Positions 1 through 25,663 of a stretch of DNA of 64,000 nucleotides are shown here, in pieces. Origin of the DNA: Kryptolebias marmoratus (taxonomy: Eukaryota; Chordata; Actinopteri; Cyprinodontiformes; Rivulidae); contig NC_051434.1 of assembly GCF_001649575.2 (NCBI RefSeq), positions 2,631,763 through 2,695,762 of the forward strand, read 5' to 3'. The notes beneath the pieces were generated by a model, which was not told the origin of the DNA, searched no databases, and saw nothing but the letters and a program-made list of their open reading frames with translations. The position numbers were made by a program, and so were the translations under genes. The first letter of the stretch is position 1. Every line of letters starts with the position of its first letter.

Positions 1-1750
1 GGAGAACTTCGAGAGCAAAGGGTGAACGAATAAAAGAACTGGTGGAGGTCAAAAAGGGTTTAAAGACAAAAAGATGCAAGAATATTAGGGATGATTTATG
101 ATTGAAGACTTAAGAATATTTGATTAATGATATCAAAGCACTTTAAGCTTTAACAGTTTTGTACAGAAGGCAAATCCATTTAAAATGTCATTTTAAATTG
201 TGAGTAATAACAGACAAAAGAAGAATTTAAATAGAAAATATTAAATAATTTTTTAGCAGTTTGTAAAGTCTTAGTTTCAAATGTGTTTCGATAGAATTTC
301 TTTGATTGCATGATAAAGCAACAAAAATACCTCCATGAGAAAGAATTATTTAACAAATATAAAAAGAATACAGTGTTTAAAAATAGATGAATGTGGAAGG
401 AGTAAAGAGGAGGATGAGGACAGAATCTGGACCCTCATCATGGCTGTCCTGAAAACAGATGCAGAAAAGTTCAAGAAAAGAAAAACTAATTGTTATTAAC
501 TTACAAAGGGCTGAACACACAGACGTACAGTAGTCGTACAGAGGCAGTGGAGCCACTTAATGAGGTCAGGGAAAACCAGCAATAAAAACAATCCAACTGT
601 AATTGTCATGAGCTCATTCCAGTCTGTCAGCCCTTTGAAAAACCTTCAAAGAGCTTTTCATCTGTGTCTTTAGTTCAGTTTCATTCGGGCCATTACTGTA
701 TGAACAAAACATACACATGCCAAGGCGGCAGCATTAATAAGTGAGGATGCAGAACGAAAACACTACCCTCCCTCTTCCTTTTTTGTCTTCCCCCTCTGTG
801 ACACATTTCGTCCCTCTCACGTTCAGTCCTGGCAAACAAACAAAAACCTCATTAATCCTCCTACATCATACAGCTTGGCCTCCCGTCATAACAGTGAAAT
901 TAGGTGAAGCTTTGAAATCGTCCATTCTTTATATGGGCACGGTTTCTTTTTTTGAAACAACAAAATAAGCACACAAAAAGTTAATGTAATGAAATATCTG
1001 ATGCTAGTCATACTTCTTTAAAATTAAGAGAGATTTTGGAGTTGAAGAGATTCTGGGAACAGAAATCATCATTTTGACTGATTTATAGACCACTTTTTTA
1101 TTTTAGGAGGAGAAATTCAAAGGATGTGACATAGAGGACATATACTGTATGTCATATGTTTACAGTGCATAAAAGGAAGGACATGATGCAAACAATACAC
1201 TATAAAAATTGCTGGGTCTTCTTATGACGCTCTTTACTGTGGTAATAATGACGCCACATGTATCAAAAGTAACAACAACAGTAAGAAGTAACTGGAGGAC
1301 AACAGTGACAACAAACCGCATGCTCGCTTGCAGTAAATGCTCCGGAAGATTTGCTGCTGTGTTTGGATGTTGTCTCAGCCACTGATGTTCCAGATAATTT
1401 ACTGAGGGGCTGGGTGGAAAATATCCACAAGAAGTCCTGAGTGACATTTGTGTTTTTACGTGCCGCCCCTCTGAAAAACAAGTGTTTGAAAATTTCAAAA
1501 CTGCAATGGAAGTGTGAAAAGTTTTATTATTTTAATGTTAAACTATAGGGAATTATCCTTGGTTCTTGACTGTTAGCCATTTATTTTTAAATCTGCAACC
1601 AACATCTATTCTTGAACGTTTTTTAAGCATGGCCTGTTTAGTCAACAAGGAAGCTGTTAAGTCTTAAGTCTTAACTCTTCTATTGCAAAATGTTGAGTTA
1701 AACTGCTGTTGAGAAAATTAAAACAGGTTTAAGGAGTAATTGTTATTCAC

Positions 1751-1756
<6 letters not shown>

Positions 1757-1786
<30 letters not shown>
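1757..1786. repeat. (TA)n microsatellite
   Basis: Uninterrupted TA dinucleotide run of about 30 bp in AT-rich intergenic DNA. Confidence 0.9.
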
Positions 1787-1790
<4 letters not shown>

Positions 1791-4700
1791 CTTATAGTTT
1801 GGATTCAGCATAAGTAAAAAGAAAATAGAATGCAATTTTTACTATAAAAATGTGTCAGAAAGTCATAAACGGTTTAAAAAAGTGACTTTATATTGTGATG
1901 AACTGTTTGCATTCTCTACAAAATGCGGAATTAACTGCAGTTTATTTGTTTGCAGGCGTTACAAGTTTGCTGACTGAGCACCCTCACTTACAAGTGGAAC
2001 AGTTTTCCTCAGATTTTGAATTTTGTATCTCTGTTTGTCTGCCATGTTACCTTGATTATAAAGACCATCTGTCCACAAATGTAGAATTATAGATTTTGTG
2101 TTTCACCCACATTTAGCTGCCCTCAGTAGGAGCTCTCAGTCATCTAAGTGTACCTTGGCTCAGATTTGTCTGTGTATACCCAAAAAAGACATAGCATGTG
2201 ATTACAGCTGCAGGAACACGGGACAGTGGCTGACCAGTAATTTGGTTTTGCTAAATGTTGCCGTTAGTCATTTCATTTTTTTTTTCTGTCTGTCTGGACT
2301 TTTGAGATTCAGGAATCTCTAAACTGTGCAAACTTGTTTCAATTTTTGTCATCAAATGTAGTGTAACAAATGGAGGTGCCATCTTACAAATAGAAAAGTT
2401 TGATTCAACACACACGTTAAGGCAAGTAAATTGTCTGACAAATAATTAAAGTCATACGGAATTTGATTCTTGTATTTTGATGAATTTTGTGCAAATATAT
2501 TTGTACCTGTAGTCATAAAACTGTTCACACACATCCTTCAAGCATAAATATATACAAGAAAATACAAACATTTTTAAAAGCAAATGTGTAAAAACCTCAA
2601 CCTCTGAGTTCAAACAAGGATTATGGTGTTTATTTTACTGTGTAGGTTTATTTGACAGAACGGAAAATAGCAGTGAGCAGCAAACCCAGCTGACATATTG
2701 CCCTGTCTCCAAAATAAGCAGCCTCAATTAAGCCCCGCTTTCTACAGGTGCGTGTAAGTGTGTGTGTGCGTGCAGTGTGTGGGGTACCTTCACCACACAG
2801 GATTCAGCAAACTGCCGCTGCCAAGTGACTTCAAACACGGCTCGTTTATTTAGTACATAGCAATAACATTTACCTGGTGAAAAGGGTCATCTCTGTAGTA
2901 GAAATTAAGAAGAATTTGATCCCTGGTATAAGAGGTGTCTTTCTACGGCATCCAGCCTCACATACCACAGCAGAGGGGAGGGAGGAGCAGAGAGCAAAAA
3001 AGGAAAATGAGAAGACATAGTAAGAACATAATGGCAAGGTCAATAGGCAAATTGAGTCAGAATTAGAGAGGGGGGAATTAAAGAGAAGATGAACAGAATT
3101 CAAAAAGAAGCAGGTGAGAGAAAGTTGTGACGAGGAGGTCGAAACAAGGATGGATAGGAGTGGACAAAAAAGTTGGAAAATGCAAACATAGACAAAAATC
3201 GAGTCATTCAAAGACACTACTAAAAGTTAAAAAGATCTGTAAATAGCTGTATGGATTTTAAACCACTTTAAAGTAAAAAAGGAAAGAAGAACTTAAGGTG
3301 GACACATGGTTATCTCCACCTGGTAACAACCTTACTTTGGAAAGTCACACAGTCAACTTGATGTTTAAGCAACTAGTTTCCTCAACCAAAATGGGCAACC
3401 TTACTAAGTTTAAGTGCTTACACTGTCTTTTCTAAATATGCTGCTGCTGACTTGGCTGAAAGCTCCTTGTGCTTCTGAACTGAGAGCTCATTGTGGCTGC
3501 TCCCTCTGCTGGAAGCTGACGGTACTACAGGAGCAGATCCCAAACTGGCACCTGCAACTCTGACTTAAACTAATTCTAGTTGTTTTAGTTGACGTAAAGT
3601 CAGGACAGTGATGATTAGTTCATGACTGATAGCTCATTTGAAACCACTCTTTGAGAATAATCTTAAACTAAAGTAAGCTCATTCATTAATCATCCTAACA
3701 GAAAAATATTGTGCAGCAGTTTCAGTTCAGCTCTTGAGATCAAATATAAGTTGAAAATATAAGTATGAGTGAAAGAGAATCACTAAACTATATGGTTAAA
3801 AAAAGATTAAACTAAATATTTCCTAATGTGTGGGAGAGGGGACAGTGCCACCATTCTGGGGTGAAAACTTTCAAGAAAGAATGCTCTGATCTTAGTTGTC
3901 CTGCATCTCATTGGCCAAGGTGGGTAAAATAGGTGGTGCAGCAATACAGAGCAATTCACCCCTCAAGAGCACTAACCTAGAGAAGAGGTATAAGGAGGTG
4001 GAGCGAAGTCAGCAGACCAGAGATGTTGGAAGTTTGTCAGGACAAAAGGTCAGTGCTCCCTCTAGAGGTTCAAAGATGAGAGTGCAGAGCCAGTGGTCAG
4101 CTGGGGCCCTGGGGTCCTGCTGGACTGAGGCGAGCATCAGTTCTCCAGGAAACAGTCAGAGCCGAGACGGTGTGGAAACCTGAAATGAGTGCACTCGAGG
4201 GTTGTTGATTTTTAAGTGTTACTACTGTAAAACAGTCATTTCCACCTATATGTTCTAAGGTTTACTAATGAAACTGTTTTGTTTTATTTAATAATAAATA
4301 AAAAACACGCCACATACAGTATTAAAACTTTTACTTGGACATGATACAACAAACAGAAACAAGATTCAGAATTAATGACTGAAAAAAAAAAATATTTTTT
4401 TTTTTCTTTCAATCCCCAAAGCACACAATAGTCAATCAGCTCCACATGTAAAATGGAGTAGAATACAAACAGAACAAAGAACAGACACAAGAGAAAGAGA
4501 CAAATTAAACAGAAGAGTGACAGATTTCATTCTGATTTTACAGTTCTTGCATTTGTTTAATACTTTGTAACAAAGAAAAGGTGAATAGCATAGTTGGAAA
4601 CAAGGGAGATATGAAACAAAAAGAAACAGTGTGAAACTTTTTAAGGTGAAGAGTAAATGATTAAGGAATATCCTAGATCTACTGGAAAATAGTTTCTGTT

Positions 4701-7700
4701 TTTCCTCTTGATCAACAACTGAACATCTGTTTCAAGATATTAAAGCCCCTGCCCTTCTTTTTCTCCAACTTTTTATAAATCAAACCTTACGCAACATCAA
4801 CCACCTTCTCTTTCAAGAGAGCTGTGATATTTAATTAGTCCTCCCTGTTTTCTTTTACTGTAGCCAGATTTTAGTCAAAGGTTTCTTCAACCAACCAGAA
4901 CTTGGAGCCACAGTTTCTCTGAAGGGTTTCCACTTCTTTAGTTTCCAACTCTAGTCACATAAGGACCATCACAGTTAAAAACCTAACAAAGAAGAGCAGG
5001 TCCAGGGTTATTCTTGCCCTGTCTTATAATTCCTTATTTGCATTTCACTTGGATGTATATTGTCAGGTTGCAGGGCCCAATGAAAAGCACCAATGCACAG
5101 CTTGAGCACCCAGAGGGGTTCACACACTGGTCTAATTCTCTTTCCAGTGACCAGGCCTGCCCTCTCCAGTCAAGCTGTCATTTCCATTCCTATAAGGGCC
5201 CTTGTTTAGAACAAATTACACAGGCCAATAGTTGCACACTGTCTTTACTGTGCTGCAAAATAATCACAATATACATAACAGACAAGGACTGAGTGGCCCT
5301 ACATTTAAGATGGCTGCAAACAGCTTGGCAGTGATTAAAAACTGTGAGGGTGGTGCTTTCAAGGCTGCATAGCACACACTGAACCTCTTTGATTAAAACA
5401 GCACGGGCCCCGGCTCATAGGTACATGTAACAACGCCACCCTCACCTCTAATCTACACACGATGATCAAGTCTTCAAAGCTTGCAATCCATTTTAAAAAA
5501 GCCTTTTTTTTTAAAATCAATTTCTTTTCTCTTAAAACACAAGAAATTTCATAATGTAACAAAGATGGCGACAACAATACTGCTACACAGTCAAAAGGTC
5601 ACAGCATGCGTCTGCCTTGAGTGCACACTTGCAATGACAAACATTTGTGGGCGGTGCGGTGCGATTCAGCGGTCTCCTGTGGTGATCGCAGATCGCCGCA
5701 GCTCTGCCGTCAAGTAAAGTAAGCAAAGAGGGACACACGGCTCTGATTCCCCTTCTCTATAGTTTTTCAACAAGCTTGTCCCGTGTGAAAGCTTCACATC
5801 CTCATACAGTCCAAGAATCATACGTTTAATTTACAACTCAGTTCCAACGCGAAGTAATTTTGAGCCCAGGTGGGTGAGTTTATAAGCTGTCAGGTTTTAG
5901 GTGCAGCAGTTGAGATGGAGTAAAACAATGGAAGGAAGGAGGCCAGGTTGTGCCGATAAAGCTTTAATTCAAAATACCAGCTTATCGTGCCTCCTTTTCT
6001 TGCACCCTTCTAATATTTCACTCAACCTCTTCAACAACACTCAGCAAGTCACAGCCAAAGTTAAAGTTTCTGCCAGTTAAAAAGTGTAGCTGCAGATTCT
6101 GTGAACATGTGCATAAAAACATGGCCACACATACTAAATGTTAAAAAAACTAAAATACCCAACCACCAGCTTTTGCGAAAAGGTCTGCCTGCTCAGCAAA
6201 GCTAGAAGTGGCTTAGCTTAAGAACCTGCACTGAGACTATAGCTTGTTTTCACTGTATGTTTGTCATTATTCAACGCCAAGCTTGTAGCAAAAATCATAA
6301 AAAAATAGACACGCTTTAGCAAAACTTAAATATGTCTTTGTTGTATGAAGGGATGGGAAGTTTAATTTATTTCACTGCCAATTATCATGTAACAGACTAA
6401 GATCAACTTTACAATTGCCAGAAACACATTTTAAATATTGCAAAAGAACCATTAAACCATGCTACCAGAAAATAATATGTAAGCACATAAACATTTTTAA
6501 GCATTACTAACAGACTGGCATCTGCTCAGTCAGTTCTTTATGTGACTTGTATTTAACGTCAACTAGTTTCACCTTTAGCTCATAAATGACTATATTCATT
6601 CCCATCCCCCGTTATAAACATGGTGCAGTAGGAGTAGGCTCAAACATTCAACATAGGAAGCACTAAAATGGAAAAACAAAATCCTGCAAAGAAAGTTTCA
6701 CCCAACCAGAGATTATTCATGCAAGCACATATCCTAAAGTCAGCAAACCGTAAAGGTACAAAAAAAAAAAAGAAAAAAGCTCATTTTGGGTTGCACTCTC
6801 ACTTTTCTCCTCAACCTGTTTCACAATCGAAGCAAAACAGCTAAAGAATCATTCTCACTCAAGTCTCAAAACTGTATTAGCTCATATGAACCAACACACG
6901 CCATTAACGCATTTAGACTACGCAGTCAAAATGCTGGCAGTTGTCGGTGCATCGCCGCCATTTTGCTTTTCTTTGCCAACAAACAGCCAGCAATATTGTA
7001 TAAGAAGCTGACCAAACTTAAGCAGAGAAAACAATCCTGAACTCTAAGGTTATGACGACTTTCTTACACGTTTAAAAGAAATCACCTGTTTCACAGGTCG
7101 ACTGAAAGCCTCCGTGTCTACATTGCGTGGGGGAGTTCAAGGATTCTCTCTGAGAAATTTTAGGACAATGTGCTGGGCACGATGCTCGTTGCTCCTTTTG
7201 GTCAAAGGAGCTGGGAGAACTCAACAACTTCCCACAATGTTTTCACCAGCTATTATTCTATTTAAAATAACGGTATTAAAATAGACGGGCTCTGTCTGAA
7301 AAGGCACAGACTTATCAGCCACAGCCAGAATCTACTAGAACTAAGCTGGTAATAAGTTCCTACAATTAAAAGTCTACACTAAAGATGGTGGGTCATAAAA
7401 TAATAAAGAAACAAAAGAGGTCTAAACAAGTGTGGAGAATGGCTGATTTGTCTGTGTAATTGCATACTCTGTTTGCATTGATGTAAATGTGCAAGTTTTT
7501 AATTAAAACACCACATGAAGGATTTAGCACCTGGAAGAAGACTGCTGTACCTCTTCGCTGTAGAATGATTCTGCAAAATTTGTTTCTAATTTCTATTAAA
7601 TGTGGTGACTAAGCAGGTGGCTAAATATACTTTAGAATATCAACATTCTTAAATAAAATCACTGCCAAAAATGGAAGTAAATCTCTGTGTGCCCCAGTAT

Positions 7701-8563
7701 TGCTCTCTTTTCAGTGTGTGTTGATGGTTTAATTCGTAGTTTGCATTGTCTTCTGATTATGTGGTAGCTGTATTTGACTTTTCACTGCAATACTCAGACT
7801 TGGGTTCTTACAAATTTCAATCACAGTAAATGTCAAGTGCTAATGTCAACAAAATCCAGCCAATCAGTTACCAGGAACAACAGGAAACATTGGCAGAAGC
7901 TGGTGCAAAAGCAGCAATGAAATGTGGTTTGGCCCTGGGCTCAACAACTGTTTCATGGTGATTGTAAGATGAATTTACTGATAACTGAACAGCAAAAAAT
8001 AGAACTTTATATTTTGTTTGCTGGAGCCACATAGGTCACTCACTAAAGAGTAGGCAGGCCTTTTATTTCTGCATGACTCCTTTGTTTTTTGGTGTTATTT
8101 ACATCTATTGTACAAAAATCTCAAGCACTAAGCAAACGCAGTCAAAGTTTCCAAATCTGCAGGTAGTAGGTGTAGGATTTCCATTATTCTGTCTAGCATA
8201 AATGGATTTCATCACTGGATTTACAGCAATACAATGCACAAAAGGTCCTTTGTATTTAAAACATGGTCTCACTGTCACCCAATAAACATCTACAATCAGT
8301 GATCCAACAGTGATCTGTGGGCAACAAAATTATTGCAAACATGCCAAATTTGATGTTGTCTACCAGTTAAATGAAAATTTTGGCTTACATATACATTTTC
8401 CACCTCTGCTGCCGTTTCTGTGCCAAGGAAAAACAATCAGCTTTTAGCACATTATTTTAAAGAGAGGACAGAGTAGACTGGAGCAATGCCTCTCAAACAT
8501 CTCAAGCATACAGTTAAAGGACACTTCAATAACTGCTGGTAGAAAAGTCAAATGTCAGATTAA

Positions 8564-8678
8564 TTTATTTACTCAACAGACTCACTGACCAGAAGGCCAC
8601 ACACTCAGATACAATCTGTCCAATTATACGCATTATTCTGATTATTCAGAGAGCACAGAAAATTATTTCCTCTTTAAT
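8564..8678 (-). terminator. Candidate rxrb polyadenylation signals
   Basis: On the minus strand ATTAAA (8673-8678) and AATAAA (8564-8569) are the first such hexamers I found below the rxrb stop at 10032. They would give a 3' UTR of 1.35-1.5 kb. There is no transcript evidence and other sites further down are possible. Confidence 0.25.
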
Positions 8679-10031
8679 GGCCAGATGATAAAAGCTGTGC
8701 TGGATGTTAAACTGTTGCCAGTCTTAATGTTTAACCACAGGACTGGTAGTTAAGAATAATACTCCGTATGGTTGACATCTGCACAGAAACTAATCGATTG
8801 TTTACTAAGTTAAACAACAAGTCATAGGATTTAAAAAATGTTGCAATAATAAGAGAACCCTACACTTAGTACCTTCAAGTTCAACTTAGGTGTCTGAAAA
8901 AAGGTGGTCATTTAAAAAAAAACAAAAAAAAAACAGGAACATTTACACAGTTACAACTCACAAAAGTGCATTAATGACCACCAGAAAAAGGAGGATTTTG
9001 GGGAATAGAAATAAAATAAAAATGAAAAAAATACTTTTTCCTTGCATGAAACTTTACTTCCTGTAAGCTTCAAGCTGTTTAAAATGCCAAACATTTGCCA
9101 AAGAAGAGATAAAATCTAAACCTTTAAAAAAAAAAAAAAAAATTCAAGTCATTCTTCTTGTCTTACAAAGCCCGCTGTGCGCATCAGGGTGGGAGGGCCT
9201 TCGTTTGTTCAACAAAGCACTCCCAACCCCCTTTTTCCTGGATTTCAATGCCTTAGAAAAAGCTCTCATTTCATGAGTACAGTACTTCAAAATAGAAACT
9301 CAAACAAGTTTCAGCATGAACAAAAACAAAACAAAAAAAAAATTCAATGTTTTCCAGATTGAACAAATTCACTGGGATGATGTGGTTCCATGTCCTTAAT
9401 AGATTTTGTTTTGATGGTGGACAGGTAATTCAAATGCTTCGCACCTGATTTTAAGCTGAAATTAAACATAAATAACTAACCAGGTAGTTATGAATATAAT
9501 ATACAGAGGTGCAGCTAGCAATAACTGTAAGTAACCGAAGTAAAAGAAGAGAAAAGTTATGCAGAAGCAAAAACCCAATGTGAGATGAAGATGTGAAAAT
9601 TTAAATTTAACTTGACTTAATTAAGACATTTACTGTAATGTGTGAAATAAAAATATATTTCTTGAGTAATTACCCTTGTACTGGGAAACTGAGTAAAGGA
9701 AAAAAGGTGAAAATGCATGCCTGTGCACACGTGTGGAAGTGTGAGTATTAGCAAATGTTAATATCAAGCAAATTTACCTGTGTATTAGTTAGATTTTATC
9801 TCAATTAACGTACACAATTTCAGGGATGTGTGTGTGTGCATGTGTCCATGGATGAAAATACAGTTAAGCGTGGTGACAGGGAATATGTGTTTGTGTAAAA
9901 GCTGGTACAATAAAACCAGCAGGTGCTGGAGTTAAGCAAAACCCAACAAGAAGAGCCAGCGACCAAACACAGAAGGCTGTGTTGATAATCCTGATGTGCA
10001 TCGGATCCTGACCGGTCTGAACGTGGCTCCC

Positions 10032-21793
<11,762 letters not shown>

Positions 21794-23120
21794 TATGGTG
21801 GTTTTGGGCACACGGGCTAGTTGGCAGCGGGTAGGCCGATGTGCTTTCGTCTTTAGCAGCCCTCTATCAAACTCAAGACCGCGGACTGAGGCCCGGGCCG
21901 GAGCTGGTTACGGAAACCAAAAACCGGTCTGAAAATTCCGACACAAATCAAAACACAACATATAATTGCATGGCAGAGAGCGGCCATTTGGTCATAAAAA
22001 TACTAAATAAAATCAAGAATCACACGGCAGTTTTTTAGGATTGCGATGTAGTTATTTGCTTGTCAAGAGGTTTGACAGCAGATTTGTGGTGCGACTTTGA
22101 GGAGCCGAATGCTCAACTGTTGCCAAGAAATATGTTTTCCGGATATAACAGAATAATTAAACTCTTTAATAATTGATCATTTACCTAGCAAATACTGCGT
22201 TGATCGCACCAACATAGCATAGACGGAGCCTTGACAGATGGCAACAAACCACTGCTCCTTAAAGCCAGCTAACATTAGCGATTACAAGGCCCGTCAACTA
22301 ACCAAGTTAATGTTAGCGATTACACGGCCCGTAAACTAACTAAACTTACGTTGGCCATTACAAAGCTCGGGAATTAGCCAAGCTAAAGTAAGCCATCACT
22401 AGGCTCCAAAACTAACCAAGCCAGCGTTAGCGATTACAGGGCTCGTAAACTAGCCAAGCTAACATTATTAGCAAACTTAAAATGCTACTAAGTGCGATCC
22501 GTTTTTGTTACGTTTGTACATTCAATTGCAAGTACACCAATCGGCACTTTGTTTAAAGAAAGCATTATTTTTCCTGGTCACAATTTGAATACATTTATAT
22601 GCATCTGATTGGAGTTGTCAAAACATGCCAAAAGCTTTAGCTAACTAGGTTTAGCCACCTACCCCAGCTAGCAAACCTGATAGTCGGAGTGGATCGGAAG
22701 GGAGCCAAGAACAGACCAGATTAAAGCTGTCTGTTCCGTTTCTACGCAATTTCCCCGTGTGCTACGATAGATTAATTATTTAATAACGTATTTTTAAGCA
22801 AATAAAAACGAGTTACTGACGTTTTAGCGGAGCAGCTTCTTCTCATGAAAAGATGTGGCAACTAGGCCCCGTCTGCTGTTTGTCTCTCCCCCCGCTTTGC
22901 TTCGTAGTCAGCCCTCCCTCCCTTCCTCGCTTCCTCCCCCTGCGACGATGAAAACACGATGATGGGGAAGGATTTGGCTTAGTGCTCTCATACTGCTGAA
23001 CATTGACCCCGAAATCTCTGCAACATCGGTACGGCTTGGTTTCTGAAGGCAGGAGGAGGGTTCGTGAGGTCGTGCTGCGCCTCATGTGTGTCTGGGCAAG
23101 GGAGACGCATCTAGTGCAGG
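21794..23120 (-). promoter_or_regulatory. rxrb 5' UTR and promoter region
   Basis: The sequence upstream of the rxrb ATG (21793) is relatively GC- and CpG-rich at 21800-21920 and again at 22840-23110, unlike the AT-rich flanks. It probably holds the 5' UTR and core promoter. I cannot place the transcription start, and a non-coding first exon near 23 kb is possible. A degenerate tandem repeat lies at 22264-22470. Confidence 0.5.
22264..22470. repeat. 38-bp degenerate tandem repeat, about 5.5 copies
   Basis: A 37-38 bp unit recurs in tandem. Each copy has a GCTAAC/GTTAGC-like core, then CGATTACA (or CCATTACA, CCATCACT), then a G/C-rich GGCCCGTAAACTA-type end. Copies start near 22264, 22301, 22339, 22377 and 22415, with a partial one at 22453. 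They differ by several substitutions, so the array is old. It lies about 0.5 kb upstream of the rxrb start codon. Confidence 0.8.
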
Positions 23121-23133
23121 AGGTCAGAGGTCA
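23121..23133 (+). promoter_or_regulatory. Perfect DR1 nuclear-receptor element
   Basis: AGGTCA G AGGTCA: two exact consensus half-sites as a direct repeat with 1-bp spacing. This is the classical binding site of RXR homodimers and of PPAR-RXR, HNF4 and COUP-TF. It lies about 1.3 kb upstream of the rxrb initiator, at the far edge of the CpG-rich stretch. Occupancy is not known. Confidence 0.6.
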
Positions 23134-24394
23134 AGACGAGTTCAGCTTTGCACGTCAGTAGCTGAAAAGGTTATTAGGGGACACTGGAGAACTCAAGAGC
23201 TTGGACACATTTTTAACTTTTTGACACATTGTGCACGTCCTCTTTTGCATATTGCTGAGTTTTAAGACGCCAATAATTCTCAAAAATCCCTGCTGAGTCA
23301 ACTCAGAGAAGATTTAATATCCTCGTTGGGTCTTTTGTTTTGTGGCAGCTTAAGAAACATTTTGTGCTTTTAATCATTTTTGAACGTTGCAACACTTTGC
23401 GCATTTTCTATTATTATTTGAAGCTGACAATAAAACACATGTAGTGTAGATAAGACACTTAAAACACACAATTATATATCTGTAAAAATATTGGCACAGA
23501 TGGAAATGTTTGAAATTATTGTAGAAAAGGGGGAACCATTGTGTAAGTGCATTTAATGTGTGTGTTTTGGAAGGGTTGATAAGATGTACAAAGGATCCAA
23601 ATGAGTTACTAATTCAGATTACTGTCAAATACATTTTTGGAGCACTTTCTCAAAACAAATCTCCTGAGGCACTTTTTTTTTCAACTCCTCTTTCTTGTTT
23701 GTTGTATTGATTGTCCAGGAAACCCTTAACTCTGAAATGCAAAAATAAAAGCCTAACTTTTTTAAAGCCACAAATCATACCAGGAAAATTAAAATATTAA
23801 ATGCATTGTTATAAATAAGTATACATTTAAATAAATATATTAGTTTAAAAAATTGTTTTATTTTATTTTATGGAGTCCTATAATAGTCATATAATCCAAC
23901 AAACAAGGGTTTTGATCACATAACATTTCCCTTAATGTAGATGCACTGAATTCACTCTATACTTGCTAATATGCCACTGGCAGAATATTTTTCTTTCTTT
24001 TGTAGATAGTTTTTGTTTCAACATAAGCATATTTTATTCTGATCATTTCTGGAGGATGTTTTCTGATAATACATGTCTTCAACAAATATGGCTTACTGAA
24101 GTATTTTATAACATAATTTTCATGATGAATTGTTTTTTCCTCTTTTCCTCTAAAACTTGGTAGTGTTCAACAGCTTTTCAAGCATACTTTATCACCCCCA
24201 AGGGGACTGAAATGATATTGCAAATAAATAAATCCTACCACAACTTCTCCCTTAAAATGTCTTTATCATGTTCTTTGCATTTTATCCATTTGGTGACAAT
24301 GGTAGAAAAAAAGAAGTTTATTACGCCGTTTTTATTTTTATTTAATGACAAATGACTAAATACGACTTTTTTTTAAAATAAAAGCTGCTTAACA

Positions 24395-24800
24395 GGAGCC
24401 AGTAGGTCACAAGCGCGCCCCCTGTAGGCTGGCTCCAGTATAGGTTTACCTCAATGTAAACGAATAGGACTAAAAAAATAAAAAAAATACACCTCAGATA
24501 ATTTTTCCAGGTGTTAACTTCTATTGATGTATGCAGTTCCTACCTTGATGTCCTATTCTCAAATATTCGTTTTTAAATAGGTTTATTTGTTATTTAAAAA
24601 CACCATCATTGTGTGCGGGGAAGTGGGCGGGGCTTACATCTCCATATCCCAACATGTCAGCGCCCATAAACCGGATATTATTAGCTACAATTTTGAACAG
24701 CTGGAGGGGGCGGAGTCGCTTCGTCCATCTTTTTTATATTGATATTGCGAACGGTTCGTGCATTTATATACAATATTCTCGCCGGCAGAAAACAAACAAA
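24395..24800. repeat. Probable interspersed repeat
   Basis: The block contains phrases that I associate with dispersed teleost repeats: GCGCCCCCTGTAGGCTGG, GGGCGGGGCTTACATCTCC and GGAGGGGGCGGAGTCGCTTC followed by CCATCTTTTTTATATTG. I could not define terminal repeats or target-site duplications, so the class (SINE or MITE) and ends are open. Confidence 0.4.
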
Positions 24801-25308
24801 AATCAAGTAAACAAACAAACAAAAACATAAAAATAAAAACTGACTCGCATCCCACGCGTGACGTCACATCCATGATGCCACTGAAGGGAAAGTAAGGCAA
24901 CACCAAGGAGCTGCCCCACTGGCTGATGTGGCCAGGAAGCACCACTGGAGGAATGGACACCTGGGCACATTGGCAGGATCTTTACCAAATAAACCTTTTA
25001 TGACAAGATTTATGACAGAAAAGAACAAAACCATGAAGATCCAGCTTATGCAGCAGTCAAGTTACCAAAAACTATGAGATCTATCTGCTAACTGGTGGGT
25101 AGGAAGTGTTTGGAACTTTTGTTTGGAATAAATATTGCACAAAATCTATATAAATAATGTCCTTTATAAGTGAATGGGCACTTTCCTCCCATTTATTGAA
25201 ACAAATTTCTTCTCATTGTGGAACATTTCATCCAATTTTTTCCTTTTTTTCTTTCAGTATTCTTCTCTCTCTTTTTTGCATTGGCTTTAACTTTTCTTCT
25301 GTGTACAG

Positions 25309-25663
25309 CCTGAAGGTGATGATGATGACACAGATGATGATGATGACTATGGTAATAATGATCAGTCAGCAGAGGACCAAGCAAGAAAGGGATGTCTGTG
25401 ATGGAGATAACACACAGTTTCTACTAAATATGCGTTTATCCTTAAGATAATAACTTTGCAACATGACACCAAATTCCTCTCAATAGAAAATCTTAATATT
25501 CACATAATGTTGTGATTGTGTTGCAGATGTTGCAGCGGGTGAACAACCTGATCTCAAACATCAAGACCCCAACAAAGAGTCAGAAACTTCTGCAGGCATT
25601 TGGAGTCTGAGCAGCTTAGAGTACCTGAATCTTCATGAGATGATGGCAGCTTCATCACATTGA
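25309..25663 (+). pseudogene. Short coding-like fragment with acidic run, unrecognised
   Basis: A pyrimidine tract and acceptor (TGTACAG) precede an acidic stretch (PEGDDDDTDDDDDY) that can splice at GTAATA (after 25351) to an acceptor at 25526. The second piece reads in frame to a TGA at 25661-25663 (DVAAGEQPDLKHQDPNKES... ending MAASSH). Together this is about 59 residues with no initiator. It may be the tail of a transposon-borne or lost gene, or chance. I do not recognise the protein. Confidence 0.22.

Larger units (their letters stand above)
1..10031. other. 3' flank of rxrb, no gene recognised
   Basis: AT-rich DNA downstream of the rxrb stop codon. The open frames here are short, lack splice context and resemble no family I know. 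Going down from the stop on the minus strand, the first plausible poly(A) signals are ATTAAA (8673-8678) and AATAAA (8564-8569), which would give a 3' UTR of about 1.4 kb; this is only a candidate. In mammals COL11A2 starts next to the RXRB 3' end, but I could not find a col11a2 first exon. A (TA)n tract lies at 1757-1786. Confidence 0.5.

Noticed and set aside
4101..4124. Collagen-like Gly-Pro codons on the minus strand (GPQGP), where a col11a2 exon might be expected
   Set aside because: Only about eight codons, stop directly after, no GT donor, and no further Gly-X-Y exons nearby.
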